The notes: generated from the letters alone by a model not told the origin. A stretch of 64,000 nucleotides of DNA from Polytrichum commune (GCA_950295325.1 OX485803.1:67285554-67349553); one strand, 5' to 3'. Shown: positions 35,065 through 46,631, counted from the stretch's first letter. Program-made: numbers and translations.

Positions 35065-36544
35065 TCCTTCCTTGTCGTGCCCTTTCCAACCCCTGCACGA
35101 AATTCATAAGTGATGCCTGTCTTCGAGCTGCTGCTGCTGCTGCTGATGCGAACTATGACACATGAGCTCACTGCCTGTTGGAACTTGAACACGTGGTGCA
35201 CTTTTGTGGAGGCCACGTAGTCCTCTTGGTCCGGAATAGGACCAAGCGCAGCCAGTACCTAAGCTTAGGGTACTCTGCTAAGGGTGTGGTCCGTTGTGGG
35301 CGCTTCCAACTCTGGAATCAATGTCTTGGCGACCGGATCGGATCAGGAGTTGATGTTTTCATCCACGTCGCATGCATTTTTGTCGCGACAATTCACTGTT
35401 ATCTCAAGTTCTCGAGTGAGAGGTCGAAATGCAAAAGTTATGAGATGTGGAAGTGAAGATTCTCCTTTCTTTCAACAATCACGTACTAGGTTCTCCCAAG
35501 CGCGTTAACTGTTGAGCCTGGACTTAGAATGCGACATTTTTTTGTATTCTGAGCACATTATCCAATGTCATGTATCTTTTTGAGCACTACACGCCTCCGG
35601 GTGGGCACTTGGAAAAGTTAGAAAACCCGGCGAGTTGAATTATAGGTTCTAATTAACAAACTAGGAAGATGTATGTTCTGGTACAACCATTTTCCTGGGG
35701 GTGGGGGTGGGGGGCAATATAGGTAAGAGATGGCCTAATCTTAAAATGGTTGTGGCCCTTTCAATGTAGGTTTAAATTTCTTATTACATTAGAATTAGTC
35801 TAATAAAACTACGAATCAAAAAAAGTAATATTCTTTTGCTATGTGTATTGTGCATGTCATGTACTCTTAAAATAATACCCTCTTGTGTACACACTTGAGT
35901 AGGTACACCATGTGGCCAACATTGAGTGCATTCCTCGCGAAATATATTAGTGGTTTTGTTCTGCAAGTTTATTCCACTTTGACGTTATAACAAGGTTCCA
36001 TCTAATTGATTTCCATATAGACAACTCTTCATCTATCATACATAACAAAACATCATCCATTGATACCTTGCATATTATGAAACAATATTTCCTTATGACG
36101 TTGGGAATTTTTTTTCAAGTGGATTCATTGTAGCTTTTCAAGCGATTTTACTTGGGTGATAAATCCATCATAGAATCCTATAATCCAAACTTTCAAGTGT
36201 GCTAAACTTATGATTGCCAAGTGTGTTAATTACACATGTCCGTCTCTTACAACTGATTGATGTGTTTGTGCCATGCAAGATGTTAGCATAACGATATCTT
36301 TTGCATAATCTTGTACAAGCAACAAGAGGGAGTCAAGCATGCACTCCTTGAGTAGATTGGTTTGAAGCTCGAGCATTATCAAATGTTGAGGTAGTAGTCA
36401 CACCAATTTTTTTGTTAATACCATTTCTTTAGATTATTTTTTATAAGGTCCTCTGATATTGGATCAAATGTATATGAATCCCAAATAGCGCAATTGGTAA
36501 TCACTCGATTAAGATCATTCAAATTGTGTTGGATTTCACATCAA
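35065..36544. other. Stretch with no supported gene
   Basis: 35065-35520 is GC-balanced and may be further captured or genic DNA (92- and 74-residue frames, no motif). 35520-36544 is AT-rich with nothing recognisable. Confidence 0.4.
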
Positions 36545-36740
36545 CGTTGTCACATCCCATCACATCCTGTGATGGTGACATGATGCCGGACCCAAAAACA
36601 TCACATCGGGGGGGGGGGGGACAATTTACCTTGGGGTAAATTATCAACTATTAAATAGCAGTCACCATGTTGTGTCAACTATTCTTCAGCAGTCGTCTAG
36701 TTTAGAAGCTGACTATTCTTGAGAAGTCATATGCCCAAAT
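36545..36740. repeat. Dispersed repeat, CTGTGATGGTGACGTGATG family, copy 2
   Basis: TCACATCCTGTGATGGTGAC, then a 13-base G run at 36608-36620, GACAATTTACC and GCAGTCACCATGTTG follow the same order as 19106-19330. In copy 1 the G run is only six bases. Confidence 0.65.
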
Positions 36741-36859
36741 CAATTGTTTTCTAGCAATCAACACACGAAGGCGAGTGCTCTTTAATAGTCATCCAGTTTA
36801 GAAACTAACTCTTGGTGAGTAGTCGACAAGCCAAGCAATTGTTCGTGAGTAGTCAATTT

Positions 36860-37669
36860 GGGGGCATTCACGGTTGGGGTACTACTTTTGGGTGTCTAAC
36901 GGGAAAAGGACTTTTTTAGATAACTTCACATGCTTGGTATGCTTAGATTTGTATTGTGAAGCATATTTTGGATCATACCTACAATTCATACTCCATATTG
37001 AGTACACCGACAAAGTTAATTTAGAAGGAATAGGATCATCTAAGATATCATTTTGATTCCTTAAAGGACATTTAGGAGTGTTGTCTTAATTGTTCACCTT
37101 AGGATCAAGGAATGAAAAGGACAACAAGAATTAATTGAAACGATCCCAATTTTTTTCCTCACAATCATCGTTCAAGTGTGTACCAACAAAACCAAAAATG
37201 TATTGAATACCAATTGCCCAACTTTACATGTGGCACCAAACATGGCCAAAAATACATATAATCACGGCCACACCTAAAAGGAACGTCTAGTATTAGAATT
37301 GGACAAAAAAAATTATATGAATGGACACATGACACTTATACCAAGGTACCAAGATGCAAAACAAGAAATAATTGACCACCAATGCACACCTAAATAGCAA
37401 AAAATGCCATTGATGTGGCCCAAACAAGTCATTTGACCCCTTTTCAAGTTTTATGACTTATCTACTTATTTCATAGGGAATTTCTCTATTATTGGTGATT
37501 ATTTAATAAGAAATAATATCTTTCTTGATATAGCCTATGAACTATCTACCTATTTATTTAAAATTGATTGATCAAATAATAGTAAATCATGATAAACGCC
37601 AAAATCTACTAGTCCTTAAGTCCTTAAGTCCTTTGTCCCAAAAGTGGTACCTCAACCGTGAATGCCCCC
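36860..37669. mobile_element. Non-autonomous element with ~35-bp TIRs
   Basis: The 810-bp element opens GGGGGCATTCACGGTTGGGG and closes with the inverse of GGGGGCATTCACGGTTGAGG; pairing continues through TACTTTTGGG. ATTT borders both ends, but the T next to the first G and the A after the last C also pair, so the exact ends and duplication size are uncertain. No transposase frame. A poly-C tract (37687-37704) lies just outside. Confidence 0.75.
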
Positions 37670-37704
37670 ATTTGTCAATTGCATGTCCCCCCCCCCCCCC
37701 CCCC

Positions 37705-38927
37705 AAATAGATACGTGGCGTCCATAGGTTGGGTGGGGAGTGGTCACATCCAATCAACACCTTCCCCGTGAGTATATATGGACCCTACTTCCATTCCACC
37801 CCTCACTTAGCCATTGCTATGGTAGGTCCATGGTTGTTGAACAATCATTACCATTCAGAGACCGAGGTGAGTTGGAAGGCCCACATTGTGGGTTTGTGTT
37901 TAGGTTTTGTACTTTATTGGACCCCATTGACTTAGGTCCAGTGACCATTGCATTTCAAGCACTCTCATTGTTGGAAAAAGGCAAAGTTGGTCCAAGTTCG
38001 CTTCATACTACACTTGAGGGACCGACAAAATAAGTAAATGCAAGATGGATGTAAAGTCTACATGGATTCCTACTTGGCATCAACTGGATTATGTTTCATG
38101 GCCACTTGGATTATTTTCAAAAACCACATCTTGGAGGTAGGCCTAACACAGAATCGGGAGACCATGGCACTTTGGAATCTCACAACCATTGATCTATTAT
38201 ATTTTATCATGTGTAAGGACCCCACATTAATAGAAATTCATTGAAATAGCATTTGGTTGGGGGCCGATCACATATGACTTCACACTACACTCGAGGGCCT
38301 AGACCACACTACATGATTTTAAAAGTGTCTTGGGATGGCCTTTGGACACTTTTTGGGGGCTCTCACAATTTCATGGTCACAGCTCTTGGCTTGTGTGTGA
38401 AGTGGCCCTTCCGTATGTCATGCATACATACATTCTTCATTCTACATGTGAGCCCATAATGCATTGTGGCCACTTCTATTAATTAAAAAAATGGGATAGA
38501 GTTTTGAAATATTATTGGAATTTGTAAAATGTAAACATGTATTTTGGAAATATTTTAAATAATAGGATAATGTCTAATCGACGTAAGCGTAGCCTTTATT
38601 TTAGAAGCGCTTTCATTCTAGATCAAATTAATTTAAGGCAAACAAATGTTTGTTTTAGCGACAACAATGGCAAATGAAGAGAACACAACACCGGAACCTC
38701 TGCGTGGTGGGGAATTGGGATCAGGGGGGCTCCCATATGGACTCTGAGGTCGATATTGGGAGGTACACCCAAAAGAAGAAGATCAATTACACCAGGGTGT
38801 AGACCACAACCCATCAATTTGGAGGTGGCACGAGATACTAACATTCTTGCTACTCCTGGATGGTGGAATGAGAGGGGTATGTGGAGTGTATAATATTGTC
38901 TGAAGGTATGTGGAGTGAACACATCTG
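37705..38927. other. Stretch with no supported gene
   Basis: Words such as TGTGTGAAGTGGCCCTT (38392-38410) also occur near 16446-16462, so part is dispersed repeat. No recognisable gene. Confidence 0.4.
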
Positions 38928-39440
38928 ATGAGGATGTTTGTTCCCAGCGTGAACGTCAATCAAATGTCCAAACATAAGTATGGGTTATGCAAGGAGGTGA
39001 GCCATAAGATTTTTGGAAACCAGTGCAAGGACGTTTGGGAGTATATATGGGGGGGACAAATGGACTTTGATCATGGGCATATGCCCATGTGGTTGTGCCA
39101 AATTTTGTATGCTAAGGTCATATTAACTCACTAGTCAACTTGGATGAGCTTGAGAAACTTAGGAGTCCCTATGAACAAATGGCATGATCGTTGATTTCTA
39201 TTCACCTCATGACCACCCATGACTTTATGTACCTGATGGGCTTCTAGTCGATGCGCAACATATACCTAGCATTGATTAAGATACAAGACCCGAAGATGAA
39301 TTCCAACGGGCAACCGTGGTATCATCTCGCATTGTGAAACCTCCAGCCACACCAGCCTTGTTATGGCCATGAGTTGGAGCGTGGGATCAAGGATGGAAGT
39401 TTCTATAGCATATGTACTCATTAGCTCGTTGTGTATTGGA
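38928..39440 (+). pseudogene. Degenerate protein-coding relic, unknown family
   Basis: Frames that switch near 39120 and again around 39200 read as a continuous-looking protein. The first part has KDVWEYIWGG, FDHGHMPMWLCQILYAKV; the second has VNLDELEKLRSPYEQM; the third has IYLALIKIQDP and QPWYHLAL. Stops and frameshifts separate them. The hydrophobic and aromatic pattern looks like genuine decayed coding sequence, most likely from a mobile element. I cannot name the family. Confidence 0.4.
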
Positions 39441-40040
39441 GCCTATTTTGAAAGTTGGGTGGAACTTTTGAGACCTTCTCTTTCCACCTCAAAAGGACCT
39501 CAAAAAAATCTAAAATAAGATTGCACAGGGTACCCTCTATCTTGAATTTTGGATCAACCTACGCAAGGCTAGCTTGGCCCACCCATCCTGGTAGGACAAG
39601 CTAGAAAGTTGATATTTCATAGCCTAACGCCACTTTGTGTATGATAATTTAAGCATTAAGAAAACTTGAGTGACTTTGTGTTACTTCTCATGAACTCAGA
39701 TTTGGTACTGAACCCATGATGGTTTCATCTGCTTTATTTGACGGATAACTCTAATTTGATCAAAAGCTTCTCGGAAATTTGGACCTGAGGTAATGTCATT
39801 GCCAGGCACACTCAGTTCCCCTTATTGTTTTTCTCCTCTTTATATTGCCACATTCAACCTTGACCTTGCTCAGATTTGTAGGCCTTCTGTCTCTGGACTC
39901 ATTGGAGGAGTGTGTGGCTTGAATGGAGTTTGAGCGGATTGTTGATAACTTCCTTGCGCAGCCATTAAGAATTTGAAGACTACAAACATCTTACATTTGT
40001 ATGGTTAGTTTTTACTAAACATGTGCCGATAGCCTTCTAA
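39441..40040. other. Stretch with no supported gene
   Basis: Nothing recognisable on either strand. Confidence 0.4.
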
Positions 40041-41512
40041 TGCCCCCTTCCCACCTATCTTTAGCTAAGACTAAAAGTTGGTTCTAACAACCTGGCCTTC
40101 ACACCATCGACATTATCTAGTGCCGAGCCTAGTTGGTAAATGATGTGGCATGGCTTACAAGTGGAGGTTTTAAGCCTCAAGCACCGACCCTCCCATCGGT
40201 ACTTAAACATGAGGCAAGAATATAGGACCTTTAAAAGTGTCACCTCCCGCCCTTGTGATTGGTTGCTTTTTAGTCTTAGCTATGAGGGCATGAGGAGTTC
40301 CATTAACAAAAACCGATGGCAAGATAGGTGAGTAGTAATGTCGCAACCCTTGCTAGCCCCCCTTGACAATCTTGCCAATTTTCAATTCTAGCAAAGGTTA
40401 CGAGCGCTAACCATTTGCATTCCGCCATGCTAATGGTTAGCTCCTCCTACCCCGGACCTTATAGTTCATAGGAGGGAACCAACCCTCCTACTTTGCTTTC
40501 GGGACTCACCCCTTAATCGGTAACCCATTCCTAGATGTGGACTTCTGTCCATGGAAGTCCAATCCCATGTTGATCATCGCGTTGCCGGAGCAACACTACA
40601 ACAACCCGAACCATACTAGGCAACTATGGCCTCACAATGGGCCAATGCCCATGGAGGCCGTGCCGTTCGGCCTCGGGTGGGTGAGGCCACACCACCTCAC
40701 CCATATAAGCCTCTAGGACTTTACGCGGGGCCCCTACCCCACCGTCAACCAACCTCTTGTCTCTCTACCAAGAGTTGGGGCCAAGTGGACACTTTCCCTT
40801 AGCCGCTGGGCCTAGAAGCCCCCACCAGCTTCAGACCATCATAACTTCCTTGTATGATGTCTGATGTTAACATCCGACCACTCCATCTTCATCTACGCTT
40901 CACGTAGATGTCGATGGACTCCTCACTTGCCCCATTCGGGCAAGTCTTGAGGAAGTTATGCCTGTTTGAACCTTGGCAGTCCCGGGAATCACTCCCAGGC
41001 ACTGCTGTACCAGGGCGCTGTCCCGGGACAGCGCCCCACTCAAATGGCCATAACTCCTAGCTCACACCTCCACTTGAGGTGTTCTTGAGCATTCTAGAAT
41101 CACCACGCCATGGGCTACGCATAGCTCATGGCCTTACCCTTGTGTGTCCTAGTCTCCGTGGGTGGGAGGCGTTCCCAACGCCCGGGGCCCTCTCACCAAC
41201 GGCGCCACAAGTCCCGGGTGTCACTCCGGGGTCCCCCTTGTGCCCATGGTGTTTCGGGCACTCCTCATGGAGAGGTGCGCGACAAGTAAGGCATTTGGGG
41301 ATGGGACAAAAACTACCCAACATTCATTGCTTGGTAGATTAAACAATGAACATGTGTGAAAGCTACTTAACTAATCCTACTTGACAATCTTCGGAGCAAG
41401 TTCTTGTAGGTGCATTGGGATAGCCAAATGCCTCCACTATAACTGAGGAAGCTTTACCCGGTTTTTAGGAAATACTTTGGTTATTTGGTAAAAGTCAGGT
41501 GGGAAGGGGGCA
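40041..41512 (+). mobile_element. 521-bp MITE, TGCCCCC family, copy 2, split by solo LTR
   Basis: The left end at 40041 and right end at 41512 match copy 1, and both flanks are TAA (40038-40040, 41513-41515), a clean 3-bp target duplication. Removing 40339-41289 (LTR plus one duplication) leaves exactly 521 bp that align with 31712-32232 throughout. The MITE therefore landed first and the retrotransposon later. Confidence 0.9.
40339..41284 (+). mobile_element. Solo LTR of an LTR retrotransposon (946 bp)
   Basis: It begins TGTCGCAACCC and ends GTGCGCGACA, so it has TG...CA ends with a 6-bp inverted TGTCGC/GCGACA. It is flanked by the perfect 5-bp duplication AGTAA (40334-40338, 41285-41289), diagnostic of retroviral-type integration. 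It is clearly GC-richer than its surroundings. A TATA-like CATATAAG at 40702-40709 sets the likely transcription direction as plus. There is no internal region, primer-binding site or second LTR, so the element has recombined out. The family (Gypsy or Copia) cannot be told from an LTR alone. Confidence 0.9.
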
Positions 41513-41795
41513 TAAGAATTCCTAAACCCAAGTCATTGACTTCACCTGTTTCACCCGAAAATGTTCAAGTACACTTTAGGGTTTAATCAAGGTAAATTAA
41601 CAACAAACCTATAGGATGCATGTTTTACCCCCCCCCCCCTCCCCCTCTTCGGTAGATGATGGTAAACAAAATCCAACTAACTAGTGTTTGATCTTGTATA
41701 TAATTAATGGGACTCATCTTTGATAGGCATAGAATATACACCCAACATCATTACAATCTAACAACCACACATATCATCACATGTAGCTCTCGAAA
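41513..41795. other. Spacer
   Basis: No gene; contains a poly-C tract at 41628-41639. Confidence 0.4.
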
Positions 41796-42231
41796 CACTA
41801 TTAGGATTGTGGGACCTAGAACACACTTCCCAATCGACATCACAGGTGGTCAATTACCCCATTTACATGTATCGGGTCTAATCTAGAATTGTCATAGATT
41901 GGACCCGACACATATAAATGGGGTCATATCTTATTGACTGTCCGTGTCAAAGAAGAGAGGGAAGTATTGTATACGAGCATACCTCTCATCCATCCAACAT
42001 AGAAACCCTAAAATAGTATGCAACTCGGAGGTTGCTTTTAGAGTTGATTTGATACCATAAGTAGCTTAAAAAACCATGATTTAGTGTACTCGAAGTCATT
42101 TAAGATGAATCAACAACAGACTTGTAGGGGGCCAAGTTTTTTATGTTGGATGGATGAAAGGTACACTCGTATACGACAACTCACTCACTCCCATGTCAAA
42201 TGGGAAGTGAGTTCTAGGCCCCACAACCTAG
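41796..42231. mobile_element. CACTA-like foldback MITE, copy 1, split by another MITE
   Basis: The left arm begins CACTATTAGGATTGTGGG and continues ACCCCATTTACATGTnTCGGGTCnAATCTAG-like blocks; the right arm is its inverse and ends CCACAACCTAGTAAT. With 41952-42200 removed it matches the intact copy at 42457-42662. Ends of the form CACTA with short foldback arms resemble the termini of CACTA (EnSpm) elements. Confidence 0.7.
41952..42193. mobile_element. Foldback MITE, CTCATCCATCC family, copy 3, nested
   Basis: The 242-bp element lies within the CACTA-like MITE and is bordered by TGTCAAA on each side (41945-41951, 42194-42200). Arms: GTATACGAGCATACCTCTCATCCATCC and its inverse, with terminal AGAGAGG-type sequence. 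A duplication of 7 bp, with an eighth base mismatched, is compatible with hAT-type (8 bp) insertion. Confidence 0.75.
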
Positions 42232-42331
42232 TAATCAAATTTGTATAGAAGTGGTAGCTAGCCAACCAACAGGGTGTTGACAACGTCCCCTTCCCACCTC
42301 CATTTGCTAATAACTTGGCCACATAGACAAG

Positions 42332-42341
42332 CACTACTAGG
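42332..42341 (+). repeat. Extra CACTACTAGG terminus
   Basis: CACTACTAGGAAAG here repeats the left end of the foldback at 42457 (CACTACTAGGAAAC). It may be the left terminus of a second, truncated CACTA-like element. Confidence 0.45.
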
Positions 42342-42456
42342 AAAGAAAAAAAGAAAAAGTAACGCTAGTATATGATACCAGCGTGAATGCGAGCCCGTTA
42401 GCCATGCACTGATCACGGTATTCCGTGATGCAGTGTATGGTTTTATGCCTCCTGTG

Positions 42457-42662
42457 CACTACTAGGAAACATCATAACATGGGCCTAAAACACACTTTTT
42501 ATTTGACATGAGTGGTCATTAAGACATGACCCCATTTACAAGTGTCGAGTCCAATTTATGATTCTTGTAGATTGGACCCGACCACATGTAAATGGGGTCA
42601 TGCCTTAATGACTGCCCGTGTCAAATGAGAAGCGTGTTCTACGCCCCACAATCCTAGTAGTG
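42457..42662. mobile_element. CACTA-like foldback MITE, copy 2, intact
   Basis: This 206-bp element opens CACTACTAGGAAAC and closes ATCCTAGTAGTG. Arms of about 95 bp pair through TCATTAAGnCATGACCCCATT around a short middle, so almost the whole element is one hairpin. A clean 3-bp duplication is not evident. Confidence 0.75.
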
Positions 42663-43632
42663 TGGTTAACATGACTTTATACACGCATGGGGCCAACCCA
42701 AGCACTAGCTCGATCGTCAAGCACTAAGCCCTCAATCCGGCCCAACTTTATCAACATTCTCTAGGCCCAAACTTGCCACTTGTAAAGCAATGAGGCCTCA
42801 CTGTAGGTCTCAATGTTCTAAAGGGAAAAGTTTAGTGAAGCAAAATCAACCTTTCATGGTTTGACGTGAGAGATGTTCATTGTCCAACGGATGAGCCCAA
42901 TCCAACCCATGTTAAGAGTTCGAGCCAAAAAAAAACCTCGTCTTGATTTTTTCAAGCTGGTTCAAAGATTTGGCACCACCTAAGACGCCACATAGAACCA
43001 ACCCCCAATATGGAACCCTTGGGCTGGATTTGATGAACCGAGCGATCCCATAGGGTGAAATCCTTGGAGTTTGGGCCGGCCCCTAAGCATAAAGTGGACA
43101 TTTAAGTAGGAAGAAGATTTAAAAAATTGTGTGAGTCACTCACTCGCTCTAGGCAATAGTCCAATGAAGGGCTAGGGCAAAACCACCTGTATAGTGGTTC
43201 CTTGGAGGTGAGGGTTTAGGCATCGCATCCAACAAAGAACGAGTATATGGGTTGGTTTGCGCAAATCTCCAATGAGGCCAAGAGGGAATATCTTTTGCCG
43301 ACCAGAATCCCCATACACCATGGAGCCCAGTTGCGCCTACAACACTGGTGCGGAAGCGGCGAGCTACACACCGTTCTGTCCTTTCTCCCCTCTCCCTCCA
43401 CACGCCTAAACCCTTGTTCCCCTGAAGCCCCATAAGCTTTGTGAAACAAAGCGAGAAAGAGAAAGAGATACATATATATAACATATATATCTATCTCTAT
43501 ATACGTAACTCAATCATGTTGCAGTGTGATGGCCCATCCTCACGCTTTTCTGGAACTGCACGTGTGAGACCTCAGTTTGTCTGTGGCTCCAAACTTTCCC
43601 GATCATGGACCACAATGCATGATTTATGCATA
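42663..43632. other. Stretch with one foldback relic
   Basis: 43165-43275 is the second copy of the repeat at 26285-26368. Frames of 85-111 residues on the minus strand (43149-43484) lie across it and show no domain, so no gene is called. Confidence 0.4.
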
Positions 43633-44152
43633 TGCCTCCTCCTCACCTGACTTTATCAAATAACCAAAGTTTTTTTTTAAAACCGGGTAAAGTTCCGTTG
43701 GTTATAGTGGAGGCGTCTGGCTATCCCAATGCACCTACAAGAATTTGCTCCAGAGATTGTCAAGTAGATTTTAGTTGAGTAGCTTTCACACATGGTCATT
43801 GTTTTATCTACCAAGCCATGAATGTTGGGTAGTTTTTGTCCCATCCCCAAATGCCTTACTGCTCATCTATCTTACCATCGGTTTTTGTTAATGAAGCTCC
43901 TCGTGCCCTCATAGTTAAGACTGAAAGCAACCAATCACAAGAGAGGGAGGCGACACTTTTAAAGGTCCTACATTCTTGCCTCATGTCTAGGTACCGATGG
44001 GAGGGTCGGTGCTTGAGGCTTAAAACCTCTACTTTTAAGCCATGTCACATCATTTGCCAACTAGGCTCGGCGCTAGATAATGTTGACGGTGTGAAGGCCG
44101 TGTTTTTAGAACCAACTTTTGGGCTGAGCTAAAGTTAGGTGGGGAGGGGGCA
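43633..44152 (-). mobile_element. 520-bp MITE, TGCCCCC family, copy 3 (inverted)
   Basis: It has the same termini and interior as copies 1 and 2 but in the opposite orientation and more diverged at the ends (TGCCTCCTCCTCACCTGACT at left). Flanks ATA and TAA do not form a clean duplication. It contains a T run and a T-rich indel around 43670-43680. Confidence 0.8.
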
Positions 44153-44189
44153 TAAGGTAGACATGCTCGGTTTGGTTACTCACCTACAT

Positions 44190-44320
44190 GGACACCTGTA
44201 GATGAAGTGGTATGTGGTGTGGTGTGGTGTGGTGTGGATCTAAGAATGGACATGCAAAAGGCGTGTGTTTAAGTGAGAGTGGATTACATGTTTAGATTTT
44301 TTTTTTTTTTTTTTTTTTAA
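44190..44320. repeat. Simple repeats in a dispersed relic
   Basis: (GTGTG)n-like GTGGTGTGGT repeat at 44213-44237 and a 22-base T run at 44297-44318. The flanking GGATCTAAnAnTGGnnnnnnAAAnnnnTGTGTTTnA pattern also occurs at 54785-54835. Confidence 0.7.
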
Positions 44321-44945
44321 GTTCTCTAGTCAGCGTATTGGGAGTGGGAAGGGGGGATCTATGTGATTCTTTGATGAGATGAAAATCTTCACATTGATTG
44401 ATGTATAAGATGTTCAATTGAGTTTTAAAAGTTATAAGGAATATGGTTACATGCACAATTTGGAATTACTAATCATCTCGCATGCTTAATTGCGTGTTTC
44501 ATGTCTACGAGAAGTGGGTTCAGAGTTGAAAGTGTTTGTTTAAGGCCCACTTACCTTAGAGGGAGCTAGTCCATCCAAAAGGTGAAAACATGGTGAATTG
44601 TTCTATAGATTGTAAATGAATGCTTCTAAACAAATCGACTTTAGAATTATTATCGAAGACCCCGTATTAGTCTAGTGGGATTTGATGGACATGAAATTGG
44701 GCCTCAACATGTATGAGTGTTGTTTTTACTACATGCCCTTCAACCACGATGGATGCGTTTACATAGGCACCACAAACCCAAGCCTTCAATACAAGATCGA
44801 AGAATCAACACAAAATCACTACCGTATATACCTAAATTCATACAACCCACAGTCACATCGACCCCCAAAAATCATCCTACAGTCAGTCAATGGCAACCAA
44901 ACATCAGAGAAAGTGATATCAGATACATGCTGCTACATGACCCAA
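44321..44945. other. Stretch with dispersed relic
   Basis: 44440-44550 (CACAATTTGGAATTACTAATC, then GTGTTTCATGTC) has diverged matches at 20375-20425 and 57085-57165. A 132-residue plus-strand frame at 44682-45080 runs into the next element and has no known domain. Confidence 0.4.
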
Positions 44946-45597
44946 GGGGTGGACTCTTCACACCACATACGAACTAGCATGAGTGTAAGAAGGGGTATTA
45001 TTTGTGGCAATAGCGTACATAGTATACATAAGGGTGAGGTGTTATTTATCTCAAGTGTGTACACTCGAAAAGGCTACTAAGAATCTTGATGTAAAGGTAG
45101 ATGTACAAAAGGGGGGCTTTAGGGTTTAGAGGAAAAACTAACAATGGAGGTGCTAGTTTCATCCAATTCACATTTTCATCCATTATCGTCATATAGTATT
45201 AGTCCTCAATGACTACCCTATCCGTTATTGTTAGGGTTTGCATTTGGGTTCTAGGTTTTTCGAAACTAAAGGATCTTGTCTTTGTTTGTTTGATGCAATC
45301 ATTGAGTTACATCTTATGAATGAAAAGATGTTCAATGACTTTCTCATTAGCAAGTGAAAGTGAATTTTATATGTAATTAAGGCTTATATGTTATCATGAT
45401 TTATGTTTAGTGTATGTAGTGGAGGTATTTATCACGTTAAATTGAAAATCTTAGTACAAATACTTCAATCCATTTTCCAACATGACGTCAATACATATGC
45501 ATTTGTTATTTCTCTATAAACTTATTGTATATATGAGGTTTAATTTCATAGTGACCCATGCACATCATTTAGGTTTCCAATGAAGAGTCCACACCCC
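44946..45597. mobile_element. Non-autonomous element, GGACTCTTC-end family, copy 3
   Basis: The 652-bp copy opens GGGGTGGACTCTTCAC and closes TGAAGAGTCCACACCCC, the cleanest inverted termini of the family. Interior order matches copies 1 and 2. Flanks share only AA. No coding capacity. Confidence 0.75.
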
Positions 45598-45764
45598 AAG
45601 CTACATGACAAGTCACTCTAATAAGCATGACACACCAAAATTAGATGCTTAGTGCACTCATTTTGAGAGATATATGAGTTTACTTATACTTACATTTACA
45701 TTTTTCGGATTTTTGGAATAGGAGCCATAGTAGCAGAGGAAAAAATATAAAATTGAAATATTCT

Positions 45765-46140
45765 ATTAGTCAGTAGGTTCAATTAACCATGTGAACCACG
45801 GGTAGGAAGTGTCACTGACATGTGAACTTGAACTAACATGTAGATATCCACCCATAGTGATTGGAAAATGCAATAAAATGGCTCTCAAGTAAATTTGTCA
45901 CTTAGATGCTTTATAATGGAAGACAATTGTGTGCAAAGGTAAAGGAGAACACCCTTCTTCAAGTGGGCTTCTCCTTTGCACTTGTGTGATCTTCAAGTTT
46001 ACACTTGAGCCATACTTTGGTATGAGAATACTTTACTTTTGCCACAATGTGGATCACTTGTTTGTTAATTTAGTATGATTCTCTTTGGCAAGCCGGGAAG
46101 AGCAATACAAGCCATAATGAATAGGGGACCAACAAAACAA
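45765..46140. repeat. Dispersed repeat, copy 1 (partner 54080-54470)
   Basis: GGTTCAATTnACCATGTGAA, TAGnGATTGGnnAAATG, TAGATGnTT, CTTCTCCTTTGCACT and AATAGGGGAC occur in the same order in both places. Noncoding, no termini identified. Confidence 0.7.
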
Positions 46141-46631
46141 GATGGAGGGCTTGAGTTTGCAGGATAATCACTCAACTTAGGGGCGGTTTACACTATGGAC
46201 CATGAAGTTGGACCAGGGCTCTGCAAGGCAGCTGATTGGCTGTTGAAGTTCTCCCGGGACAACTTCGGTTTACACAAAGGAAAAAATGGCAGAGGGACCA
46301 TGGAGGTCGAGGTCCCCAAAATAGAAATTTTAAGGCCTAATAAATGCACTGACATGGTCCAACGGGTTTTGCGTTGAGAGAGGCAAGAGAGGTGGTCTGG
46401 TAGGAAAAAGCAAGGGCCCATGTCAAAGAAATACCATTTCAATAAATTTTTAATGAATCTACCTTTTAAGCACCTTAATTATACCATAGCCCATGAGACA
46501 TACCAGCACTACCTTGCCCTACCCCTTAAACCGGCTCACACGTGTTTCTCCAAACAACGCGGGACATCTAGAACTCAAGAATTCAAGTGCAAATTTGTTT
46601 TTTTGTTCTACCAAATGTAATGTTTGGAAAT

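Noticed and set aside
43149-43484. 111-codon and 85-codon minus-strand frames
   Set aside because: They overlap each other and a dispersed foldback relic, without any domain.
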